DNA from: Mycobacterium neglectum
GTDB lineage: Bacteria > Actinomycetota > Actinomycetes > Mycobacteriales > Mycobacteriaceae
Length of the DNA stretch: 64,000 nucleotides
Direction of reading: 5' to 3'
NCBI RefSeq assembly: GCF_002591975.1
Contig: NZ_NVQE01000026.1
Coordinates: forward strand, 19,876 to 83,875
This document shows positions 41,998 through 51,355 of the stretch, one piece after another. The notes under the pieces were generated by a model, which saw only the letters and a program-made list of their open reading frames with translations, made no database searches and was not told the DNA's origin. Position numbers and translations under genes: made by a program. Every line of letters starts with the position of its first letter. Position 1 is the first letter of the stretch.

Positions 41998-43242
41998 ATG
42001 GCTATCACCGACATCAAGCAGTACGCACACCTCACATCCGCGGACGTCGAGGAACTCGCGCGGGAATTGGACGCCATTCGATCCGACGTCGAAGAGTCAC
42101 GTGGCGAACGTGACGCCCGCTACATCCGACGCACCATTCAATTGCAACGAGCGCTGGCCGCAAGCGGCCGGATCGTCCTGTTCGCGAGCAATAAAAAGGC
42201 GGCCTGGCTCGCGGGCACCGCACTGCTCGGCACGGCGAAAATCATCGAGAACATGGAACTCGGCCACAACATCATCCACGGTCAGTGGGACTGGATGAAC
42301 GACCCGGAAATCCACTCCACCGAATGGGAGTGGGACACGACGTCGCCGAGCACACACTGGAAGAAGTCGCACAACTTCATTCACCACAAGTACACCAACG
42401 TCGTCGGGCTCGATGACGACATCGGCTACGGCATCATGCGCCTCACCCGAGATCAGCGTTGGGAAGGGTGGATGATCGGCAATCCCGTCTACAACCTGCT
42501 GCTGGGCACGCTGTTCGAGTGGGGTGTCGCACTACATGGAGTGGAGACCACGAAGTACCGCAAAGGTGAGAAGTCGATTGCCGAGGTCCGCAAGGATCTG
42601 CGGATCATCGGCAAGAAGGTCGGCAAGCAAGTCGGCAAGGATTACATCGTCTTCCCCGCCCTGACCGGCAAGAACTGGAAGCACACCCTCTACGCCAACG
42701 CGGTGGCGAATCTGATCCGAAACTACTGGTCGTACATGGTGATCTTCTGCGGTCACTTCCCGGACGGCGCAGAGAAATTCACGCGAGAGGAGTTCGAGAA
42801 CGAAACCCAGCCAGAATGGTATCTGCGCCAGATGCTCGGCTCGGCCAACTTCCATGCCGGACCGCTGATGGCATTCATGAGTGGCAACCTCTGCTACCAG
42901 ATCGAACACCATCTCTTTCCGGACTTACCGAGCAATCGATACGCCGAAATCAGTGAGCGCGTGCGGGCACTCTGCGACAAGTACGACCTGCCTTACACCA
43001 CGGGACCTCTTGGCCGTCAGTATCTGCAGTCCTTTTGGACCATCCTCAAACTCGCTCTGCCCGACAAACTTCTCAAAGCCACGCCTGATGATGCGCCGGA
43101 GACGAACTCGGAGCTGAAATTCCGGATCCGAGAAGGCATGCGGGAGAGTTTCGGCGTCGACCCCGCTACCGGGAAGCGCCGCGGTCTGCGTACGGCGATG
43201 AAGGAATTGAAAACCGGCGCAATTTCCCGATCGCGGGCGTGA
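41998..43242 (+). CDS. desA3: DesA3-type acyl-CoA delta-9 desaturase
   Basis: 414 residues, membrane-bound di-iron desaturase. Histidine boxes are H90-x3-H94 (GHNIIH), H125-x3-HH (SHNFIHHKYTN) and QIEHHLFPD near 300. Hydrophobic stretches lie between them. It introduces a delta-9 double bond into stearoyl-CoA to make oleate for membrane phospholipids. The AGGAG site and the seven-base gap show it is co-transcribed with its reductase, the Rv3230c-Rv3229c arrangement. Confidence 0.93.
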   Translation: MAITDIKQYAHLTSADVEELARELDAIRSDVEESRGERDARYIRRTIQLQRALAASGRIVLFASNKKAAWLAGTALLGTAKIIENMELGHNIIHGQWDWMNDPEIHSTEWEWDTTSPSTHWKKSHNFIHHKYTNVVGLDDDIGYGIMRLTRDQRWEGWMIGNPVYNLLLGTLFEWGVALHGVETTKYRKGEKSIAEVRKDLRIIGKKVGKQVGKDYIVFPALTGKNWKHTLYANAVANLIRNYWSYMVIFCGHFPDGAEKFTREEFENETQPEWYLRQMLGSANFHAGPLMAFMSGNLCYQIEHHLFPDLPSNRYAEISERVRALCDKYDLPYTTGPLGRQYLQSFWTILKLALPDKLLKATPDDAPETNSELKFRIREGMRESFGVDPATGKRRGLRTAMKELKTGAISRSRA

Positions 43243-43317
43243 GCACTTCCGCTTTTCGCCGGACGCAGTTGTGGGTATTGAAAGCCGTCATCTCCATACC
43301 CAACCAAAGGACCTCTC

Positions 43318-44163
43318 TTGAGCGAGACGAGCCGGCGGGAGCTCGGCGATTCCGACCGTCCCATCGAAGACGAACTCGAAGACGCCTTCGCCCGAATGAT
43401 CGACGAGGGCACTCAGCGCCTGCACCGGACGTGGCGCGAAGTGCTGGCGACCGGATTTTTCGGCGGCACCGAGGTCGCGATGGGGGTGCTTGCCTACCTG
43501 GCGGTTCTCCATGCCACGCATAACCCGCTGCTGGCGGGATTAGCGTTCTCCATCGGCTTCCTCGCTCTTCTGCTGGGCCGCAGTGAGCTGTTTACCGAAG
43601 GCTTCCTGGTACCGGTCACCACCGTGGCAGCCAAGCGCGCCAGTGTGGGCCAGCTGTTCAAGCTATGGACCGGCACGTTAGCCGCCAACCTCGTCGGCGG
43701 CTGGCTGCTGATGTCGCTGATCATGACTGCATTTCCGAAGTTGCGCACGCAGACCATCGAGTCCGCCCTCCACTACATCGCGGCACCGATCTCGGCGGAG
43801 ACGGTGGCACTGACGCTGCTCGGCGGGATGGCGATTACCTTGATGACCCGCATGCAGCACGGCACCGATTCGATGTTCGGAAAGATCGCAGCCGCCATCG
43901 CAGGAGCGTTCCTGCTCGCCGGACTGCAGATGTTCCACTCGATTTTGGATTCTCTGCTGATTTTCGGAGCGCTGGCGACGGGCAGCGCACCGTTTGGATA
44001 CCTCAGCTGGCTCAGCTGGTTTGGCTACACCGTCTTGGGCAACGTGATCGGCGGGCTAGGACTCGTGACGCTTCTTCGCTTGGTGCGTAGTAAAGATCGG
44101 CTGCAAGAGGAGCGTGAGGAAGCCGACGAAGCGCCAAGCGGCGACGGTGTGTCCGCCACCTGA
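43318..44163 (+). CDS. Formate/nitrite transporter (FNT) family channel
   Basis: 281 residues from a TTG at 43318 with AAGGA upstream. After an acidic N-terminus come about six hydrophobic spans. The first loop GFFGGTEVAMGVLAYL, the LGRSELFTEGFLVPV half-helix and the YLSWLSWFGYTVLGNVIGG region are FNT signatures. It moves small anions such as formate, nitrite or related ions across the membrane. The usual pore histidine is not evident in the second-half motif, so substrate is uncertain. Confidence 0.85.
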   Translation: MSETSRRELGDSDRPIEDELEDAFARMIDEGTQRLHRTWREVLATGFFGGTEVAMGVLAYLAVLHATHNPLLAGLAFSIGFLALLLGRSELFTEGFLVPVTTVAAKRASVGQLFKLWTGTLAANLVGGWLLMSLIMTAFPKLRTQTIESALHYIAAPISAETVALTLLGGMAITLMTRMQHGTDSMFGKIAAAIAGAFLLAGLQMFHSILDSLLIFGALATGSAPFGYLSWLSWFGYTVLGNVIGGLGLVTLLRLVRSKDRLQEEREEADEAPSGDGVSAT

Positions 44164-44247
44164 GATTTCACGACGGATGCTGCCATCGTGCGGATCTATG
44201 CCGTAGGTACTCCCGGTGCCCATGTCGATGCCGAGCAGCAGATCCAC
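44161..44247 (-). pseudogene. Possible remnant of an FGGY carbohydrate-kinase gene start
   Basis: From a GTG at 44247 the frame reads VDLLLGIDMGTGSTYGI then DPHDGSIRREIS. The LLGIDMGTGST phosphate-binding start and the (V)DPxGSI continuation are what begins FGGY sugar kinases, but a few residues are missing between them and nothing kinase-like follows. About 29 codons survive beside the FNT stop. Could be chance; the motif is unusually specific. Confidence 0.35.
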
Positions 44248-44294
44248 GCCCCCAACCCGACGGCGAGGCGATAACCGATCCGCTGAAGTCGGCG

Positions 44295-44987
44295 TCAGGT
44301 ATCGAAGGTGATGACTCGCCCCCGATTGATCGACACCCAGTCGCGAGCCTCGAGATACGGGCGGAAGGTGTTGACAATCAGCTTCTCGTCGTCGGCGGTC
44401 TTGGGCCGCTGGAGCTCATAGAGGTGAGGGAACTCCGTCCAGGCGGCGACGGCGTCCCAGAGCCGCAGGGCCGCTTCGCCGACGGGCGGGTCGACAAGCA
44501 CCGGACCGAAGAGGCACTGCCCGTCGGGGAAGAACATCGTCGGCACGCCGTATCCGCCGGCATCAACCACCCGCTGGTGATCGGCCATCACCTCATCCCC
44601 GGTCGTCGGGTCCGCGATCGCCTGGTCGACCAGTTCCGGATCGAGACCGAGTTCCTCGAGTAGGTGGCGCGCCACGGCCTTCTCGTGGGGCTTGTGCCCG
44701 TCGACGTGAAGAGCTCGGCCTGCCCTGCCGTACCACGCGTCGAGGTCCGCCATCGATCGACGTCGCAGCACCACCCCAATGCGCATCATCGACCAGCCGT
44801 AGGACCACTCCCGTTCCCACGGGTGCTTCTTGCCTTCCTGACGGTTGATCTCCTCGAGGCTGAAGAAGCGCCAATTCACCTCGAGGCCAGTCAGGTTTCG
44901 TACCTCGCGAATCCACAGCGAGGTCTGATACGCGTAGGGACACATAACGTCGAAATGGAAGTCGACGGAGGCCGGACGACTCGTCAC
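44295..44987 (-). CDS. DsbA-fold protein, mycothiol nitroreductase-like (Rv2466c family)
   Basis: 230 residues, cytosolic thioredoxin fold with a helical insert. The active-site position reads MCPYAYQT, so only the first Cys of CxxC remains. The cis-proline loop is YGVPTMFF, and FGPVLVDPP and FPHLYELQRP match the C-terminal part of Rv2466c (which has CPWC). A one-cysteine active site suggests a glutathione-transferase-like or mycothiol-linked reaction, not disulfide exchange. Stands alone. Confidence 0.85.
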   Translation of the reverse strand: MTSRPASVDFHFDVMCPYAYQTSLWIREVRNLTGLEVNWRFFSLEEINRQEGKKHPWEREWSYGWSMMRIGVVLRRRSMADLDAWYGRAGRALHVDGHKPHEKAVARHLLEELGLDPELVDQAIADPTTGDEVMADHQRVVDAGGYGVPTMFFPDGQCLFGPVLVDPPVGEAALRLWDAVAAWTEFPHLYELQRPKTADDEKLIVNTFRPYLEARDWVSINRGRVITFDT

Positions 44988-45075
44988 AACTGCACCCTAG
45001 GTGGCAGCAACGAGCATCTCAACGGTGGAGCCGGCGGCGATGGCACGCGGACAACGTCTCGTATGGTGACAGCGC

Positions 45076-45489
45076 ATGGACGATGACCACGAACGCCTCC
45101 AAGACAGCGGCGAACTGCTGCGCCGATACCTCACGGCGATCCCCGACATCGAGCGTCTCCGCGAACTTCTTCATCCCGACGTGTCATTCACGCTGTACGC
45201 GCCAACCGGTAGAACCAACACGGGCCGCGACCGAATCCTTCGGGGCCTCGAACGCGAGTTCGCCGACTTCTACGAGCGAGATTCATTTTCTCTCAATGTG
45301 ATTGACTCATTCGGCTGCGCAGAGAGTGCGGCGGCACGGTTCGTCATCACGGCCAAAACGCAACGCGGGCCATATCAGAACCACTACGCGATAATCGCGC
45401 GGTTCAGCGATGGCCTCTTGATTGAGGCTTGGGAGTACGTCGATTCAGCCAGCGCTCGCGACCAGCTCGGGCCCCCCGACAGGCGATAA
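45076..45489 (+). CDS. SnoaL/NTF2-like protein
   Basis: 137 residues with the NTF2-like cone fold. An N-terminal helix LLRRYLTAIPDIERLRELLHPD, strand VSFTLYAPTGRTNTGRD and C-terminal YQNHYAIIARFSDGLLIEAWEYVD are typical. The family includes ketosteroid isomerases and polyketide cyclases. Specific function cannot be told; no neighbour explains it. Converges with the STAS gene. Confidence 0.8.
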   Translation: MDDDHERLQDSGELLRRYLTAIPDIERLRELLHPDVSFTLYAPTGRTNTGRDRILRGLEREFADFYERDSFSLNVIDSFGCAESAAARFVITAKTQRGPYQNHYAIIARFSDGLLIEAWEYVDSASARDQLGPPDRR

Positions 45490-45505
45490 CCGCCGCGGAC
45501 CGAAC

Positions 45506-45826
45506 TCAGTTGTCCCGTGGCTTGGCCTCGACGCTGACCACGTCCGTGAGTCCGCTGATCTTCAGAACCGGCATGAGAATCGGGTTGACGATCAAGCGGA
45601 TGCGTTCTGCGTGCCCGAACAGCGCGTTGATGGCACCGCTGTCGAGGTACTCGATACCGCTCAGGTCGACCGTCAGAACTCCGCCGTCCTGCGATGCCGG
45701 GCCGAGCGCGTCTGTGACGGCGGCGGCGAAGACATCGATGTTGCTCATATCGAGTTCACCTGAGGCGCGCAGCACGACCGTTCCGTCATCGCGTCGGTCT
45801 GCGCCGACACGCAGCGGTGTGGCCAT
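45506..45826 (-). CDS. STAS anti-sigma-factor antagonist
   Basis: 106 residues. The STAS fold has ASGELDMSNIDVFAAAVTDAL and a phospho-acceptor region IEYLDSGAINALF, in which S (DSG) is the usual phosphorylated residue. Its ATG overlaps the stop of the large sensor protein by one base (TGATG), so it is translationally coupled. It is the likely substrate of that protein's HATPase kinase and SpoIIE phosphatase domains. Confidence 0.88.
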   Translation of the reverse strand: MATPLRVGADRRDDGTVVLRASGELDMSNIDVFAAAVTDALGPASQDGGVLTVDLSGIEYLDSGAINALFGHAERIRLIVNPILMPVLKISGLTDVVSVEAKPRDN

Positions 45827-48800
45827 CAGCCGATCCTCGCGTGCATATGAACCGTGGTGCCGGTCTCACCCGGCTCGATTGTCACATCCTGCATCAATGC
45901 ATTCATCAATATGATGCCCCGCCCGCGCGTGGAGTTGGGATCATCTTCGGCTGTCTTCCACGATCCGGTGTCGATGACGGTCAAGTGCAATCGGTCGGCT
46001 ACCACCGTCGCACGCAACACCACCGACCCTTCATCGCGGTCACGGTGTCCGTGCTCAATCGAATTCGCGACGGCCTCGCCGACCGCGATCAACACGTCGA
46101 CCGTCTGGTCGGGATCCAACCCGGCGCTTGTCAGCCATTTGCGCAATGTGGAACGCGTCGTTGCGAGTTCATCCGCGTCGGCGATCATCGTGACTTCCAG
46201 TGGTGCCGGCTGCCGGTACAGGAGAAGGGCGACGTCGTCCTGGTAGCCATCGCTGGGTGTCAGCCGCGACATGATCTCGTCGGCCAGGCCGTCCAGAGCG
46301 GTGTCACGATTGTCCTGAATCAGGTCGGCAGCGCGACCGATCCCCTTGTCGAGCGGCTCGCGGCGCCGTTCGATCAGACCGTCGGTGTACAGCAACAACG
46401 TCGCGCGCGGAGGCATCGCCTCGCGCGCCTCGGGCCGAATCCGGTCGTATGGCAGGCCCAGTGGCATGGCGGCAGCTGCGTCGAGCAGCCTGCTGGTGCG
46501 ATCGGCGAGGACCAGAATCGGTGGCGGATGGCCCGCACTGGAGTAGACCACCTCGCCGGTCTCCGGGTTGAGGACCGCGCAGAACGCCGTGGTGCACTGG
46601 GCGCCCGGAAGTCGCGCCGCGAACCGGTCGAGCGCGGCCAGCGTGCCTGAGGGACTGGGGTTTTCGAGCAGGAGCGCGCGGCACGCGCTTCTGAGTTGGC
46701 CCATCACGGTGGCGGCGGCCAACCCGTGGCCCACACAGTCGCCGACGATCAACCCGATACGCCCGTCGTCCAGATCGACCACGTCGTACCAGTCACCGCC
46801 GACTTGCAACGGGCGGGTGGCCGGCTGATACCGCACGGCGAAACCGCTGGACACACTCGGACCCAGGATGGCGTGCTGCAAGGCCAACGCCGTTTCCCGT
46901 TGCTGATCGAGCTGCTGTACGCGTTGCAGGCCCTGCCCAAGGCGGCTGGCCAGCAGGGAAAGCAGCGTCCTGTCTTCGACGCTGAACGGCCTGCGCTCAT
47001 CCAGCTCGATAAACACCACCAGCACACCATCATCCGGATGCTGAAACGCAATACCTGCGGTACCCGACTCGGCTGCCAACGGAGAAAGCAGGTCGCCAAC
47101 ACGCAGGGTATCGATGGCCGTGCGGGCCGATGCTCCCAGTTCCTCCCACGATGTGGGCTGACCAAGGCAGATGAAATCTGATGGAACAGAATCACCTTCA
47201 GGAAAAGTGACGACGACAACGCGACGTGCCGACCAGAGGTCTCCGAATGCCTCGGCGGCCGCGCGTACCGCATCATCGAGAGTATCGGCTTGTGCCAGTT
47301 GCTGGTTGAGCGCTGCCAGTGCGGTCTCACGCTGCACCGTGTAATGGTCAGCGGTTACGTCGCGGAAGGTGCCCACCGATACTCGCTGACCGGTGTCGGG
47401 ATCCTCAACATGCGTGAAGGTGGCGGTGACCCACAGCCGATGTCCATCGCGATGCGTCACCGGAACGGTGTAGGTCCCGTGCGGCTCGCTCAAGTGGCGA
47501 TCCAGCATCTCCCCCGCCTGACGGTGGGCTTCGGGATCGACATCGGCAGACGGCCACCATGGATAAACCGGCTGATATGGCAAGCCATCGGTGCCGAAAC
47601 CGAGGATGTCGGTGAACGCGGCGTTGACCTCGATGACCGTGCCCTGCTCATCGCAGACGAAGAAGGCTTCCTGCAGCGAATCGATCAGGGCGGTACGCCA
47701 TCTGGCGTGGTGGTCACGCAGTCGCGCAAGCGCGATATTCGCGCGCACACGAGCAAGCAGTTCTGCGGCGGCGAACGGTTTGACGAGGTAGTCGTCGGCA
47801 CCTGCCTGAAGACCTCCGATCGACTCTTCCTGCCCGGCGCGCGCGGACAGCAGTAGCACTGGGACCGCCGCAGTTCTGGGGTCCGCGCGAAGCGCCGCGA
47901 CCAACTCGAGCCCGTCGAGGCGTGGCATCATCACGTCACTGATGATCATGTCCGGCACCGAGGCGCGGATGGAATCCAACGCCTGTTGGCCGTCGGTCAC
48001 CGCATCTACCTCGTAGCCGTCATTGCGCAGCAGACGCACCAAATAGCCACGAACGTCAGCGTTGTCGTCTGCGACGATCACGCGCACCGGCGCGCCGGGC
48101 GTGTCAGTCGCGGCGTCGGCGACCTCCAGCGTCGGTGCGAAACCCCTGCTCAGGGTGAGGGATTCGTCGTCGTCGCTCGGCATCCAGCGCAAAGCTTCCT
48201 GGACAAATGGTTCGGCAACTCCGGACGGGGCCGAGCGTGCGTCGACCGCGGCGACGAGATCCACAGGTAGGTGCGCGGCTCCGAACGGCAGCCGGATCGT
48301 GAACGTCGTGCCGCCGTTTTCGGCACTGTCGGCGGCAATGTTTCCGCCGTGCAGATCGACGAGTTCCTTCACAAGAGCCAAGCCGATTCCGCTGCCCTCA
48401 TTGGACCTGGCGCGGACGTTCTCAATGCGATGGAAACGCTCGAAGAGGCGAGGAATCTCATCAGGGGACACACCGATTCCGGAGTCAGCGACCGTGATGA
48501 TCGCCTCGGCATCCGCGCGGCGCACTTTGACGGCGATGGTTCCGTCGAAGGTGAACTTGAGCGCATTCGAGAGCAGGTTGAATATCACCTTCTCCCACAT
48601 GTCGCGGTCGATATAGACCGCCTCGTCCAAGCTCGGACAGTCAACCGTGAACGTCAGCCCTGTCCGTTCGATCGCCGAACGGAACACGCTGGCGAGCTCA
48701 GCGGTGACGGCTGCCAGATCGACAGGCACGTAACGTGCCTGAGCACGGCCCGCCTCGATACGTGAGAAGTCCAGCAACGTGTTGACCAGCTTGTTGAGCC

Positions 48801-50010
48801 GTAATCCGTTGCGCCAGACGATATCTAGATCTTTTCGTGTTGGATCGTCAAGCTCGGTGCGACGGCGCATTTGGTCGACGGGGTCCAGGATCAGCGTCAG
48901 CGGAGTGCGGAACTCATGGCTGATGTTCGAGAAGAACGTCGTCTTGGCACGATCCAGCTCGGCCAGCTCCTCCGCCCGCCGTTGCTGCGCCCGGTAGCTT
49001 CGGACGCTGCCGATCCCCGCCGCGATATGTCCCGCGACAAGCATGACGAAGTCGCGGTAGACCTCGTCCAACGGTCGATAACGGTTCAATGCAGCCACCA
49101 GGAACCCACTCGGTGCTGCACCTTGACGCAGGAGGGGGACGACCAAGGCCTGCGCCGGCGGATCACGCCACTCGCCGGTCGGCAGATCGGTGAACGCACC
49201 CGCACCGAGGTCGACCAACACCGCCTCGCCGCGAGCAGCTTCATCGACCGGCCACACCGCGGCGTCGCCCGCGTCCAGGTGCACAGCACATGCAGGATGC
49301 GGCGGCGCGATACCGCTCGAACCGGCGAGCCGCGCGTTGCCGTCGTCATCGAAGAGATAGGTCACGGTGAACGGGAGGTCACGCAAGTTATGACCGAGCT
49401 GACGGTCGGCGAAGGCAAGGGTTTCGTGTTCCGTGCGTATCACGCTCGGATCCGAGCCGAGGTCACGAAGGGTCGTCATGCGCCGCTCGCTGATGACTTG
49501 CTGCGTGTCCTCGCTGACCACGCACAACATGCCGACGATCCGACCTGCGTCGTCGCGGAGCGGACTATAGGAGAACGTGTGATAGGTCTCTTCTGGAAAT
49601 CCCGAACGCTCCAAGAACAGCAGCAGCGCCGAGTCCCAGGTGGCCTCGCCCGTTGCCAGCACATGATCGATGCGCGGGCCGATGTCGTCCCAAATCTCGG
49701 CCCACACCTCGCGGGCAGGTTGTCCGAGCGCCCAGGGATACTTGCGGCCCAGGGTGTCGCGCCGATAGGCGGCGTTGCAGAAGAAGGTCAGCTCCGGACC
49801 CCATGCCATCCACATCGAAAAGCGGGACGACAGCAGGATGCTCACCGCCGTCTGCAAGCTCTGTGGCCACTGCGCGGGCGGGCCGAGCGGCGTGGCATCC
49901 CAGTTCACCTTGGCGAGATCAGGTCCGACCTCGCTGTCGGCGCTGAAGACGGCATTGAGCCGGCGGGATGCGCCGTCCGCCGAGGTCAATTCAGGTCCCT
50001 TCGATCGCAT
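45826..50010 (-). CDS. Multidomain sensor: PAS-GAF-histidine kinase-receiver-PAS-GAF-SpoIIE-HATPase
   Basis: 1394 residues from the ATG at 50010. Domains, approximate: PAS (30-180), GAF (195-365), HisKA with FFSNISHEFRTPL near 385, HATPase with IFNLLSNALKF and GSGIGLALV (490-600), receiver with ISDVMMPRLDGLE (665-785), PAS (795-915), GAF (925-1060), PP2C/SpoIIE phosphatase with VGGDWYDVVDLDDGRIGLIVGDCVG in adjoining stretches (1075-1265), and a terminal RsbW-like HATPase with AVGEAVANSIEHGH and TRGRGIILMNALM. It joins two-component input to partner-switching output. It overlaps the upstream STAS gene by 20 bases and the downstream one by one. Confidence 0.92.
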   Translation of the reverse strand: MRSKGPELTSADGASRRLNAVFSADSEVGPDLAKVNWDATPLGPPAQWPQSLQTAVSILLSSRFSMWMAWGPELTFFCNAAYRRDTLGRKYPWALGQPAREVWAEIWDDIGPRIDHVLATGEATWDSALLLFLERSGFPEETYHTFSYSPLRDDAGRIVGMLCVVSEDTQQVISERRMTTLRDLGSDPSVIRTEHETLAFADRQLGHNLRDLPFTVTYLFDDDGNARLAGSSGIAPPHPACAVHLDAGDAAVWPVDEAARGEAVLVDLGAGAFTDLPTGEWRDPPAQALVVPLLRQGAAPSGFLVAALNRYRPLDEVYRDFVMLVAGHIAAGIGSVRSYRAQQRRAEELAELDRAKTTFFSNISHEFRTPLTLILDPVDQMRRRTELDDPTRKDLDIVWRNGLRLNKLVNTLLDFSRIEAGRAQARYVPVDLAAVTAELASVFRSAIERTGLTFTVDCPSLDEAVYIDRDMWEKVIFNLLSNALKFTFDGTIAVKVRRADAEAIITVADSGIGVSPDEIPRLFERFHRIENVRARSNEGSGIGLALVKELVDLHGGNIAADSAENGGTTFTIRLPFGAAHLPVDLVAAVDARSAPSGVAEPFVQEALRWMPSDDDESLTLSRGFAPTLEVADAATDTPGAPVRVIVADDNADVRGYLVRLLRNDGYEVDAVTDGQQALDSIRASVPDMIISDVMMPRLDGLELVAALRADPRTAAVPVLLLSARAGQEESIGGLQAGADDYLVKPFAAAELLARVRANIALARLRDHHARWRTALIDSLQEAFFVCDEQGTVIEVNAAFTDILGFGTDGLPYQPVYPWWPSADVDPEAHRQAGEMLDRHLSEPHGTYTVPVTHRDGHRLWVTATFTHVEDPDTGQRVSVGTFRDVTADHYTVQRETALAALNQQLAQADTLDDAVRAAAEAFGDLWSARRVVVVTFPEGDSVPSDFICLGQPTSWEELGASARTAIDTLRVGDLLSPLAAESGTAGIAFQHPDDGVLVVFIELDERRPFSVEDRTLLSLLASRLGQGLQRVQQLDQQRETALALQHAILGPSVSSGFAVRYQPATRPLQVGGDWYDVVDLDDGRIGLIVGDCVGHGLAAATVMGQLRSACRALLLENPSPSGTLAALDRFAARLPGAQCTTAFCAVLNPETGEVVYSSAGHPPPILVLADRTSRLLDAAAAMPLGLPYDRIRPEAREAMPPRATLLLYTDGLIERRREPLDKGIGRAADLIQDNRDTALDGLADEIMSRLTPSDGYQDDVALLLYRQPAPLEVTMIADADELATTRSTLRKWLTSAGLDPDQTVDVLIAVGEAVANSIEHGHRDRDEGSVVLRATVVADRLHLTVIDTGSWKTAEDDPNSTRGRGIILMNALMQDVTIEPGETGTTVHMHARIG

Positions 50011-50344
50011 CGGGCACCGTCCGGTACAGCCGGAGGACGCCGTCGAGCTTGGTGATTTCGATGGGGCGAGTGACGACGACGGTGGGTGCCACCAGCCGGA
50101 CTGCCACGCCGATCGAAAGACCCTGCTCATAGCATTGCAGGACGGCGTTCAGCCCCGCGCTGCCGAAGTAGGTGACAGCGGACAACTCGAGAACGAGGAG
50201 TCGAGCCGGATGGTCCAGCGCCGTCTTGAGGGCATCGTCGAGGTGAGAAACGAGGGTCGCGACGCTCGCCGAATCGATATCACCGCGAACGGACAGGACG
50301 AGGCCTGTGCCTCGATCGTCCTGGTGCACTCCCACTAGCGACAC
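49991..50344 (-). CDS. STAS-domain protein upstream of the sensor
   Basis: 117 residues from the GTG at 50344; an ATG at 50410 would add 22 low-complexity residues. STAS motifs are LVLSVRGDIDSASVATLVSHLDDAL and LVLELSAVTYFGSAGLNAVL. The switch position reads FGSAG, so a serine is available. A GGGTAT element upstream suits a SigF-type promoter. Co-transcribed with and overlapping the sensor gene, it is the second candidate client of the partner switch. Confidence 0.82.
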   Translation of the reverse strand: MSLVGVHQDDRGTGLVLSVRGDIDSASVATLVSHLDDALKTALDHPARLLVLELSAVTYFGSAGLNAVLQCYEQGLSIGVAVRLVAPTVVVTRPIEITKLDGVLRLYRTVPDAIEGT

Positions 50345-50383
50345 GCTGTTACACCCGTTGCTCGTCGAATGGTCGAATTGCCG

Positions 50384-50389
50384 ATACCC
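50384..50389 (-). promoter_or_regulatory. SigF-like -10 element
   Basis: GGGTAT on the minus strand matches the SigF -10 consensus GGGTAY. At 16-17 bases upstream the -35 region (GTGTG) is a poor match to GGWWT. Supported mainly by the partner-switch genes it precedes. Confidence 0.3.
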
Positions 50390-50436
50390 AATTTGATGTT
50401 TTTGGCACACAGGTGTCGGGTCACGGGTGATCCAGA

Positions 50437-51105
50437 TTACGCGTCGCGCGCTTCGCCGATGCGCTCGTGCGCGGTGAGGAGCAGGTGATCGAATTGGCGG
50501 CGCAGCTCGTCTGGCTGGAATTCGACGATGTCGAGCTCAGCCACGATCTGTGCCGCCAAGGCCCGCAGTTTGGTGTTGGTGTGCTGCGAACGCCATTGGA
50601 GCAACTCGAAGGCCGCACTGGCGTCGATGCGGTAGACGAGCATCAATGCGCCCTTGGCCTGCTCGATCGTGGCGCGCGCCTCAAGCAGCTGCGGCAACGA
50701 GTCGTCAAGCGCACGACGGCGGGTCAGTTCGAACGTGTCGGTGAGGTCGATGTAATAGCCCTCGCTGCCGACGACCGCGCCGGTGTCGTCGAGCATCCTG
50801 TCGGCGAGCACGATCACGGTGTGAACTCGCCCGCCCGTGTCGAGGAAGCGATGCCGGCTGGAGAACGACTTCCCGGAATGCAAGGCATGGTCGAGGAGCT
50901 CTTGAACGTGCTCGCGGTCGTCGGGGTGTTTATGGGACAGGAGGAGCTCGGTGGTCGGAATAACCTCGCCTGGCTCATAGCCGTGCATGCGGGCGACCTC
51001 GTCGGACCACTCCCACCGCTGCCCGACGTAGAAGAATCTGAACCCGCCGACGCCGAGATCTGACGCCGCTTGGGGTGCGGGACTGCGCGTCGGAGCGGGC
51101 TTCAT
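50437..51105 (-). CDS. PAS-ANTAR RNA-binding regulator
   Basis: 222 residues from the ATG at 51105; the frame is open upstream and the start is uncertain. The N-terminal PAS fold has WEWSDEVARMHGYEPGEVIPT and GYYIDLTDTFELTRR. The C-terminal ANTAR domain has LLEARATIEQAKGALMLVYRIDASAAFELLQWRS. ANTAR proteins bind tandem hairpins in transcripts and block termination. Placed between the partner-switch operon and the flavoprotein gene; its RNA targets are not visible here. Confidence 0.87.
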   Translation of the reverse strand: MKPAPTRSPAPQAASDLGVGGFRFFYVGQRWEWSDEVARMHGYEPGEVIPTTELLLSHKHPDDREHVQELLDHALHSGKSFSSRHRFLDTGGRVHTVIVLADRMLDDTGAVVGSEGYYIDLTDTFELTRRRALDDSLPQLLEARATIEQAKGALMLVYRIDASAAFELLQWRSQHTNTKLRALAAQIVAELDIVEFQPDELRRQFDHLLLTAHERIGEARDA

Positions 51106-51355
51106 CCTCGGATCATCGCACTCGATTGCGAAGGTCGGTCCCCGTTTTGTTCGCCTTGGTCCGCACTTCGGCATCCGCGACGGTTTGCCGGAGTCATGCT
51201 CACGAGAATGCCGTCCCCGTCCAGCGCCCACCGTTGTTTTCGCGAAACGGCTCGACGCGGCCAAGCGGCCATTCACGATGCAGGCACGACATCGTGGTCG
51301 GGGTCGATATCGCCGGGTTCGACATCGCAGCGTTCGCGTGACAGGAGTGGTCAAG

